From positions 124,001-188,000 of the forward strand of contig NZ_QMKP01000008.1 of assembly GCF_003287955.1 (NCBI RefSeq): DNA of 64,000 nt, in the 5' to 3' direction. This document shows, one piece after another, positions 48,243-54,629 of this stretch. The notes beneath the pieces are model-generated. The model was not told where the DNA came from, did no database searches, and saw only the letters and a list, made by a program, of their open reading frames with translations. The stretch is from Arthrobacter sp. AQ5-06. Its GTDB lineage: Bacteria > Actinomycetota > Actinomycetes > Actinomycetales > Micrococcaceae. Numbering within the stretch: the first letter of the stretch is position 1; each line of letters begins with the position of its first letter. The position numbers and the translations under genes were made by a program.

Positions 48243-49136
48243 TCAGTAGCCCTGCGCGTCCAGGAGGGCGTCTTCCTCTTCTTCTGCCGTCGCCTTCTTG
48301 CGCTTTCGGGCAATGGGCGGACGACGTCGGGCTGCCGCAGCGGCCGAGTGCATCGGGCTGCCGGAGTCGCGCGACCCGTCCTCACCCTCAAGCTCATCCT
48401 CGGCGTCGATCGCGGCGTTCCTGGCCTGCTGCCGTGCGGCGTACCCGAAGCCCACAAACATCAGCACGCCGAACGCGAACCACTGCAAGGAATAGGACAG
48501 GTGCGTGCCTTCTTCGGTGGCCGGCTTCGGGAACGGGAACGGCATGTCAGCGGGGGCGGGAGATTCAGACGCGAGCTGTCCGTAGGCGCCAGTGAGCACG
48601 GGATATCCCAGTTGGTCCCCGTAGGTGGGGAGATCGATGGAAGCGACCTGGCCGGCGGGGGCGCCACGGTCCAGTTGGGGTTCCCCGTGCTTGAGGCGGA
48701 CGACGGCGGTCACGGGGCCGGCGGGAGGCGCCGGGATGGAATCGGGGCTGCCCGGGTTCTTGTTGCCGATGGGCAGCCAGCCGCGGTCAATCACCACGGT
48801 TTCGCCGGACTCCAGCTTGAACGGGACAACCACCTCATACCCGGGCTGCCCGTTCAGCGGACGGTTGCGGACAATACGCTGGCCGTCGGGATCGTAGGTG
48901 CCATGGAGTTCCACCTGGGTCCATTCCTTCGACGGGTCCAGCGCGGAGAACTCGCCCCTTGCCTGGTCGAAGGAGATGGGTGTGGCGGAATAGTTGGTGA
49001 CAACGCGGTTGATCTCCGCGAGCGTCTCTGCGCGGCGATCCATCTGCCAGCGGCCAAGGAAGACGCAGGCAGCGGCGAAGATGGCGGCCAGCAGGAGGTA
49101 TCCAAGCCACTTGCTGGAAAAGAGGAAGCGGTACAT
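48243..49136 (-). CDS. SURF1-family protein
   Basis: Membrane protein needed for cytochrome c oxidase maturation, 297 aa. There are two helices: LGYLLLAAIFAAACVFLGRWQ (~11-31) and LQWFAFGVLMFVGFGYAARQQ near 220-240. The large domain between has NRPLNGQPGYEVVVPF and VVIDRGWLP, the SURF1 signatures. The C-terminal ~55 residues are highly charged and low-complexity. It starts immediately after the stop of the small Cys/His gene (TGAATG). ctaA/ctaB elsewhere in the window serve the same oxidase. Confidence 0.93.
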   Translation of the reverse strand: MYRFLFSSKWLGYLLLAAIFAAACVFLGRWQMDRRAETLAEINRVVTNYSATPISFDQARGEFSALDPSKEWTQVELHGTYDPDGQRIVRNRPLNGQPGYEVVVPFKLESGETVVIDRGWLPIGNKNPGSPDSIPAPPAGPVTAVVRLKHGEPQLDRGAPAGQVASIDLPTYGDQLGYPVLTGAYGQLASESPAPADMPFPFPKPATEEGTHLSYSLQWFAFGVLMFVGFGYAARQQARNAAIDAEDELEGEDGSRDSGSPMHSAAAAARRRPPIARKRKKATAEEEEDALLDAQGY

Positions 49137-49412
49137 TCAGCCGTCCTGCCCTACCGGGGCCTGGCCGGCGTCCTGCCCCGAATCCAGGATCAGGGTCTCC
49201 TTCCAGAGCCCGCGGGTCTGGAGGTAATCTTCCAGCCAGTCACGGTGGTCTTCGCAGGCAAGCCAGGTTTTGCGGCGTTCCGGCGTATGGATTTTGGGGT
49301 TGTTCCAGAACAGTTGCCAGGAAGCTTCCGCGCGGCAGGCCTTGCGGGAGCACATGGCAGCCATGGCCGGCGGGGGACCAGCGGTCCCTGCAGCCAGGTC
49401 AAAAATGTTCAT
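49137..49412 (-). CDS. small conserved Cys/His protein
   Basis: Protein of 91 aa conserved next to SURF1 genes in actinobacteria. It has MCSRKACRAEASW, WNNPKIH and WLACEDHRDWLEDYL, giving Cys-x4-Cys and Cys-x2-His, a plausible zinc or Fe site. Homologues are often labelled acetone carboxylase in databases, which this 91-aa protein cannot be. It overlaps the DUF3099 gene by 4 bp and abuts SURF1 with no gap. A function with cytochrome oxidase is inferred from context only. Confidence 0.8.
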   Translation of the reverse strand: MNIFDLAAGTAGPPPAMAAMCSRKACRAEASWQLFWNNPKIHTPERRKTWLACEDHRDWLEDYLQTRGLWKETLILDSGQDAGQAPVGQDG

Positions 49413-49864
49413 GAGGCGCGCCGTTCCTGTCCTTGCGTGGGGTCGTCGTCGTCATCAATGAGCTCGCCCTGGATGACCGCTGACGTGGAGCCGTCCTGTT
49501 CCGGCGGCCCGGACGGACTTTCCAGCTCGGAAAGCGGAGCCGAGTCCAGCAGCAAGTCGCTGTGGACCTCCGCCTGGTCGCTGCCGTTCGCGATCACCAC
49601 CGCGATCCACGGGAGCAAGACTGCACCGGCGACCATGACGAGCTTGAGCCAGCCGTCCACCACAAAAATGAGGATGAGGCAGACCATGCGGATTCCCATG
49701 GCAAGCGCGTACTTGATCATGCGCTGGCGCATGTCCTCCGAGTGGGCAGCCGCCGCGTCCGTAATGCTGTGGACGCCGGCATCCCCAGAGAACCTCTCGG
49801 GATCTCCGGGCACGGACTGTCCAGCATGGTTTTCAAGGGTCACGGCTGATTGATCACGCTCCAA
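49409..49864 (-). CDS. DUF3099 membrane protein
   Basis: Small membrane protein of 151 aa. The DUF3099 core is SITDAAAAHSEDMRQRMIKY followed by two helices, MGIRMVCLILIFVVDGWL and MVAGAVLLPWIAVVIAN. The C-terminus is acidic (IDDDDDP). The start is TTG 49864, with GAGG 7 nt upstream; a GTG at 49843 is the alternative. First gene of the DUF3099 / small protein / SURF1 run; the fabG gene is divergent. Confidence 0.85.
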   Translation of the reverse strand: MERDQSAVTLENHAGQSVPGDPERFSGDAGVHSITDAAAAHSEDMRQRMIKYALAMGIRMVCLILIFVVDGWLKLVMVAGAVLLPWIAVVIANGSDQAEVHSDLLLDSAPLSELESPSGPPEQDGSTSAVIQGELIDDDDDPTQGQERRAS

Positions 49865-49986
49865 AGGCTTGCCTCAATTCTCTCACCATCGGCAGTGGCG
49901 CCCAAACGCGGGCTAAGATCGGAGGCAGCAAAATCCCACCCCGTCCTACCCGCGGCCGCACAGGCCGCAGAATCCCGGAGCGTTTA

Positions 49987-50712
49987 ATGTCTGAAGCAGC
50001 TACAGCGGCCCGCAGTGTCCTGATCACCGGTGGAAACCGCGGCATCGGCCTGGCCATCGCCCAGGCATTTGTGGCCAACGGGGACAAGGTGGCCGTGACT
50101 TACCGGAGCGCGTCGGAGTTGCCAGCCGGGATTCTGGGAGTGAAGGCCGATGTGACTGACGAGGCCTCTGTGGATGCGGCCTTCACCGAGGTGGAAGCTG
50201 CGCACGGTCCCGTTGAGGTCTTGGTGGCAAACGCAGGAATCACCAAGGACACGCTCCTGATGCGTATGAGTGAAGATGACTTCACGTCGGTGATCGACAC
50301 CAACCTTACTGGCGCTTTCCGCGTCATCAAGCGCGCCTCGAAGGGCATGATCCGGATGCGCAAGGGCCGCGTGGTCCTCATTTCCTCGGTCTCCGGCCTC
50401 TATGGCGCGCCGGGTCAGATCAACTACTCCGCCTCCAAAGCCGGTCTTGTGGGCATCGCCCGGTCCCTGACCCGCGAGCTGGGTTCACGCGGAATCACAG
50501 CAAACGTTGTGGCCCCCGGATTCATTAACACGGACATGACGGCGGAACTGCCCGAGGCCACCCAGAAAAGTTACCTCGCCGGTATTCCTGCCGGCCGGTT
50601 TGCCGAGGCTTCGGAAGTGGCGAACGTGGTCCGTTGGATTTCCAGCGACGAGGCGGCCTACATTTCCGGCGCCGTCATTCCCGTTGACGGCGGACTTGGC
50701 ATGGGCCACTGA
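49987..50712 (+). CDS. fabG: 3-oxoacyl-ACP reductase (FabG-like SDR)
   Basis: NADPH-dependent ketoacyl-ACP reductase of fatty-acid synthesis, 241 aa. The cofactor motif is TGGNRGIG, NAG is in VANAGITKDTL, the catalytic Ser is in ISSVSGLYG, and the catalytic Tyr/Lys are in YSASK. FINTDMTAELPE and VVRWISSDEAAYISGAVIPV are FabG-like. This resembles mycobacterial FabG1/MabA. The start ATG has a weak GGAG upstream. The next stretch is noncoding plus a decayed gene. Confidence 0.92.
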   Translation: MSEAATAARSVLITGGNRGIGLAIAQAFVANGDKVAVTYRSASELPAGILGVKADVTDEASVDAAFTEVEAAHGPVEVLVANAGITKDTLLMRMSEDDFTSVIDTNLTGAFRVIKRASKGMIRMRKGRVVLISSVSGLYGAPGQINYSASKAGLVGIARSLTRELGSRGITANVVAPGFINTDMTAELPEATQKSYLAGIPAGRFAEASEVANVVRWISSDEAAYISGAVIPVDGGLGMGH

Positions 50713-50738
50713 CCTCGGAACAGTGACCAAGAGGGTGC

Positions 50739-51024
50739 TCAGGCGGCGGCGTCGAACGCTTCCCTGAGCCAGGCAGACTCAACCTGCCGGGAGAGTGCGA
50801 TGGAGAGAACCGCCGGCACCCTGGTCTTGAGGTGCCGGCGTGGATTCCAGACGCATGCCAAGCCGCGCCGGTTCCGGAAGGCCACCTGGCTGGTTATGGT
50901 GCGCACGGGGGGCCGCCACGGCGTTCATGACGGCGTCGTGGACTGTCTGGCAGAGTTGAAGTCCCACAGGTGAGTCGCTGAAGACCTCCTCCGGTGTGGA
51001 CGCAGTGCCGGCTCTGCCCGTCAC
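50739..51024 (-). pseudogene. frameshifted remnant of a DUF5655-family gene
   Basis: The minus frame from GTG 51024 reads TPEEVFSDSPVGLQLCQTVH to about 50911. The next frame then gives SQVAFRNRRGLACVWNPRRH, PAVLSIALSR and ends WLREAFDAAA at 50739. Together these match the order of blocks in DUF5655 proteins. The switch point is a run of six G/C bases at 50907-50912, where removing one base restores a continuous frame. The block that normally lies between SIAL and the C-terminal WLREA also appears missing, so this is decay rather than only a read error. Confidence 0.6.
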
Positions 51025-51183
51025 GGTGGGAGCATACGCCCGGCGGAACGCCGCCGGGAGGCTTCGCGGAACTAGCGTGAACTGCGTTCTTTGTGGGGGT
51101 CACACAAGCGAATGCGGGGCAGTCGCTGGCATGATGGACTCCAGACCTCAAGCGATTTAGACGTTTCGAACAAAGGAGCCCAT

Positions 51184-51936
51184 ATGGGACTGCTGGACAA
51201 CAAAACCGCCATCGTGACCGGATCCTCACGGGGAATCGGCGCGGAAGTGGCCAAGAACCTCGCTGCTGAGGGCGCCGCCGTCGTAGTTAATTACCGCCAG
51301 AAGGCGCCGCGCGCCAACAAGGTGGTCGCAGGAATTGAAGCTGCCGGCGGCCGCGCCACGGCCGTAGGTGCGGACCTCACCAGCCAGGAAGGCGTGCAGG
51401 CCCTGGCCAGCGCGGCCATGGAGAACTTCGGTTCGCTGGACGTCCTGGTGCTCAACGCTTCCGGCGGCATGGAGTCCGGCATGGAAGATGACTACGCCCT
51501 GAAGCTGAACCGCGATGCGCAGGTCAACATGCTCAACGCCGCCGTGCCCCTGATGAAGGAAGGCTCACGCGTGGTCTTCGTGACCAGCCACCAGGCCCAC
51601 TTCATCAACTCCGTGCCCACCATGCCCGAATACGAGCCCGTGGCCCGCAGCAAGCGTGCCGGCGAGGACGCCCTGCGTGAGCTCCTGCCGAACCTGGCGG
51701 AAAAGGGCATCTCGCTGGTGGTTGTGTCCGGCGACATGATCGAAGGCACCGTCACGGCGACGCTGCTGGACCGCTCGAACCCGGGCGCCATCGAAGCCCG
51801 CCGCGCCGAGGCCGGAAAGCTTTACTCCGTGGAGGAGTTCGCTGAAGTTGTGGCCAGCATGGCTACGGCCGACGTCGAATCCGGTCACACGGAGTACGCC
51901 GGCGGCGCCGACTACTTCGGCAAGGGCGCCGAGTAG
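51184..51936 (+). CDS. atypical SDR-family oxidoreductase
   Basis: Short-chain dehydrogenase/reductase fold, 250 aa. The cofactor motif TGSSRGIG is at 12-19 and NAS (LVLNASGGM) replaces NAG. Ser135 is in FVTSHQAH. Instead of YxxxK the sequence is VARSK with Lys157, so the usual Tyr position is Val153; the only near Tyr is Tyr150. Either Tyr150 substitutes or the protein has lost classical SDR catalysis. AAGGAG is 6 nt before ATG 51184; the longer frame to 51091 is not used. Substrate unknown. Confidence 0.88.
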   Translation: MGLLDNKTAIVTGSSRGIGAEVAKNLAAEGAAVVVNYRQKAPRANKVVAGIEAAGGRATAVGADLTSQEGVQALASAAMENFGSLDVLVLNASGGMESGMEDDYALKLNRDAQVNMLNAAVPLMKEGSRVVFVTSHQAHFINSVPTMPEYEPVARSKRAGEDALRELLPNLAEKGISLVVVSGDMIEGTVTATLLDRSNPGAIEARRAEAGKLYSVEEFAEVVASMATADVESGHTEYAGGADYFGKGAE

Positions 51937-51978
51937 CGCTTCCGGGCATCCCCTAAAGGGCCAGTTGTCCGCGCGGCA

Positions 51979-52107
51979 ATGGAGCGGAGCTGGTCCGACT
52001 TCATCTCCCGGGCTGTCCTTATGGAAGTGGAACGACGCGAACGCATCTATAACGGGGGCAGGGCGGCTGCAAAGTCTTTTGTGAGTGGGCCGCGTCTTAA
52101 CATGTGA
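51979..52107 (+). pseudogene. possible remnant of a ribbon-helix-helix protein C-terminus
   Basis: A 42-codon stretch with WSDFISRAVLMEVERRERIY and NGG resembles the second helix and tail of plasmid partition/antitoxin ribbon-helix-helix proteins. The first half of such a protein is absent, and the frame merely continues from the SDR stop. Weak evidence. Confidence 0.3.
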
Positions 52108-52182
52108 GACGAACGGGGTCGTGGCAGTTAAAAGATGAGAACCAGATGGTGTCTAAGCCGCTGGATTGCCAGGAGTTCTCGC

Positions 52183-52257
52183 ATGCTTCCGCTGCGGCGA
52201 AGGCCTTCACGAGTGGGAACCGATATAGCCCGCACCGCCGGTAACAAGCCAGGTCAT
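52183..52257 (-). pseudogene. galE: remnant of UDP-glucose 4-epimerase (galE) 5' end
   Basis: From ATG 52257, preceded by GGAAGG, the frame reads MTWLVTGGAGYIGSH, the unmistakable NAD-binding start of GalE. It then hits a stop at 52207-52209. Shifting by one base after SH continues as VKAFAAAEA, as in intact GalE. After about 52185 no similarity remains. So one base was deleted and ~90% of the gene lost. It lies 56 bp after galK on the same strand, as galE would in a galT-galK-galE operon. Confidence 0.75.
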
Positions 52258-52313
52258 GACGACGCCTTCCGGTATGGGATGCTATGCATTTTCGTCCTTC
52301 GATTGCTGTTTGG

Positions 52314-53531
52314 TCATGGCCGGCCGGGTCCCGTTCCTGGTGTGTCGCGGCGGCTAGGTGACAGTTCCCGGCGGGCACCGGCCGAGGCGCTGACGGGAAA
52401 AATGTGCGGGACTGAGAAGCCTGCGCGGGCGAATTCCCGGGCAATTCCCTCGGCAACCCTGTCGGCGTCGCTGCTTCGGACCAGGGCGATGGCGGCGCCG
52501 CCGAAGCCGCCGCCGGTCATGCGCGCGCCCAGGGCGCCCAGGGCCTGCGCGGTGGAGACGGCAAGATCCAGTTCCGGTGTGGAGATCTCGAAGTCGTCGC
52601 GCATGGACAAGTGCGATTCGTTGAGGAACGCTCCGATGGCGGCCGGGCCTGCGGTCCGCAAGGCGACGACGGTGTCCAGCACCCGGCTGTTTTCGGAGAT
52701 GACGTGGCGGACCCGTCGGAATGTCTGCCCGTCCAGCACTTCGGCTGCGCGGGGCAGATCGCCGGGGCCGAGTGCCCGAAGGCTGCCGACGCCCATCGCC
52801 TGGGCACCATCCTCACAGGACCGGCGGCGGCTGGCATAGCCGCCGTCGGCGTGGGAGTGGCTGGTCCGGGTATCAATGACGAGCAGTCCCATGTCCGCGG
52901 CGGCGAAACCGAGCGGGACGCTTTCCGTGTGCAGGCTCTGACAGTCGAGCAGAATGCCGTGGTCCGGCTCTCCGAGAAGCGAGGCCGACTGGTCCATGAT
53001 GCCGGTGGGGGCGCCAACGACGCGGTTCTCCGCCAGCTGGCCGATCCGGGCCAGCGTCTGGCGTCCCAGGCCGAGCTTCCACAGATCGTTCAGGGCCATG
53101 GCCACTGCGCACTCGACGGCGGCCGAGGAGGAGAGCCCTGCGCCGGGTGGAACGTCTGAGCTCAGGGCCAGATCCACGCCGGTGGGGTCACCGGCAGATG
53201 CGGCCTGCGCCATCGCCCAGGCCACGCCCAGGGGGTAGGCGGACCAGCCCGCCAGGGAATCGGGGTTCAGATCATCAAGGCTGGACTCCACGACGCCGGG
53301 AAAGCCGTTGCTGACAACCCTGAGTATGCGGTCTCCGCGGGCGCGTGCCGCCACGACGGTCCGCTTGTCGATGGCGATGGGAAAAGCGAAGCCGTCGTTG
53401 TAGTCCGTGTGTTCACCGATGACGTTCACGCGTCCGGGTGCGGACCACAGTCCGTCCGGCTCAACGCCGAACTCCCTGGTGAAGTATTCGGTTCCCTGGC
53501 GCAATAGGTCGTGGCGTGAATGTCCGGTCAT
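52314..53531 (-). CDS. galK: galactokinase
   Basis: Phosphorylates galactose to galactose-1-phosphate in the Leloir pathway; 405 aa. GHMP-kinase motifs: PGRVNVIGEHTDYNDGFAFP (galactokinase signature), PPGAGLSSSAAVECA (phosphate loop) and MTGGGFGGAAIALV near the C-terminus. The protein continues ~17 residues past the usual GARR end (ELSPSRRDTPGTGPGRP), perhaps tied to the rearrangement that destroyed galE downstream. Its start overlaps the galT stop by 4 bp. Confidence 0.95.
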   Translation of the reverse strand: MTGHSRHDLLRQGTEYFTREFGVEPDGLWSAPGRVNVIGEHTDYNDGFAFPIAIDKRTVVAARARGDRILRVVSNGFPGVVESSLDDLNPDSLAGWSAYPLGVAWAMAQAASAGDPTGVDLALSSDVPPGAGLSSSAAVECAVAMALNDLWKLGLGRQTLARIGQLAENRVVGAPTGIMDQSASLLGEPDHGILLDCQSLHTESVPLGFAAADMGLLVIDTRTSHSHADGGYASRRRSCEDGAQAMGVGSLRALGPGDLPRAAEVLDGQTFRRVRHVISENSRVLDTVVALRTAGPAAIGAFLNESHLSMRDDFEISTPELDLAVSTAQALGALGARMTGGGFGGAAIALVRSSDADRVAEGIAREFARAGFSVPHIFPVSASAGARRELSPSRRDTPGTGPGRP

Positions 53532-54628
53532 GGCTCAATGGCTTCCTGGAGTCGGGCGGCTGTGGTTTCCGGCGCGATGTCCGCGATGAACGCGCCCATC
53601 GCTGCCTCCGAACCGGCAAGGTATTTAAGCTTTGTTTCTTCCCGCCGCGGCGATGTCAGCTGAAGCATCAGCCGGATGTCGTCCCGGTGGGCGTGCACGG
53701 GCGCCTGGTGCCAGGCGGAGATATAGGGGGTCGGCGTCGCGTAGAGGGCGTCCACGCCGCGCAAGAGCCGCCGGTAAAGATGGGAGAACTCGTCGCGTTC
53801 CTCGGCGGTGGTTGCCGCCAGATCGGGAACGTGCCGGTGCGGCAGGACATGGACCTCCAGCGGCCACCGCGCCGCGAAGGGAACGAACGCGGTCCAGTGC
53901 TCGCCCTGAAGCACCACGCGCTCGGACCTCTGCTCGAAACGGAGGATATCCTCGAAGAGCGAGCCACCGTAGTTCTGGATCGAACGGATGAGCTGGGCCG
54001 TGCGCGGCGTGATGAAGGGGTAGGCATAGATCTGCCCGTGCGGATGGTGCAGCGTCACCCCGATGGCCTCGCCTCGGTTCTCAAACGGAAAGACCTGCTG
54101 GACCCCCGGCATGGCGGAGAGAGCCGCCGTCCGGTCCGCCCAGGCCTCCACAACGGTCCGCATGCGGGACAGCGACAGCGCGGCGAGCGATCCGGTGTGT
54201 TCGGGGGAGAAGCACACGACTTCGCACCGTCCCACGGACTGCCGGGTGCGTCCCAGCCCGACCCTGGCGAGATCCTCAAGGCCCTCCGGTGAACCCGGGC
54301 CGGTCAGGTCCGGCCCGAACGAGGGGGACTTGTTTTCGAAGACGGCCACATCGTAGAGGCTGGGAACCTCCGAGGGGTTCCCGGCCGAAGCCGGGGCCAA
54401 CGGGTCCAGGTGCGAGGGCGGCAGGACCACCCGGTTCTGACGTGCCGAGGCCACTGAAATCCATTCGCCGGTCAACGCATCCTGCCGCATCGTCGCCGTC
54501 GGGGGCCGCACCGCCGGTGCGCGCAGATCAGGGCCACGCTCCGGCGGGAGCGCGGTATCCGCATCATCGAAGTAGACGATGTCCCGCCCGTCGGAGAGCT
54601 GATAAGACCGTTTCATGATCCCGCCCAT
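53528..54628 (-). CDS. galT: galactose-1-phosphate uridylyltransferase
   Basis: Exchanges UDP-glucose and galactose-1-phosphate; 366 aa. The HHPHGQIYAYPF block contains the covalent His, with metal/substrate residues in VCFSPEHTGS and PLEVHVLPHRHVPDL. ATG 54628 directly follows the alpha-galactosidase stop with GGAGG 10 nt upstream; ATG 54616 is an alternative. It overlaps galK by 4 bp. The product UDP-galactose needs GalE, which is broken here. Confidence 0.95.
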   Translation of the reverse strand: MGGIMKRSYQLSDGRDIVYFDDADTALPPERGPDLRAPAVRPPTATMRQDALTGEWISVASARQNRVVLPPSHLDPLAPASAGNPSEVPSLYDVAVFENKSPSFGPDLTGPGSPEGLEDLARVGLGRTRQSVGRCEVVCFSPEHTGSLAALSLSRMRTVVEAWADRTAALSAMPGVQQVFPFENRGEAIGVTLHHPHGQIYAYPFITPRTAQLIRSIQNYGGSLFEDILRFEQRSERVVLQGEHWTAFVPFAARWPLEVHVLPHRHVPDLAATTAEERDEFSHLYRRLLRGVDALYATPTPYISAWHQAPVHAHRDDIRLMLQLTSPRREETKLKYLAGSEAAMGAFIADIAPETTAARLQEAIEP

Positions 54629-54629
54629 G

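Noticed and set aside
49137..49412. Acetone carboxylase, a common database label for homologues of the 91-aa protein
   Set aside because: Acetone carboxylase subunits are far larger and biochemically different; this is a small Cys/His protein of unknown function.
50779..51024. 81-codon minus frame as an intact small gene
   Set aside because: Its first half matches DUF5655 but the second half does not, while the neighbouring frame continues the match. Treated as a frameshifted pseudogene.
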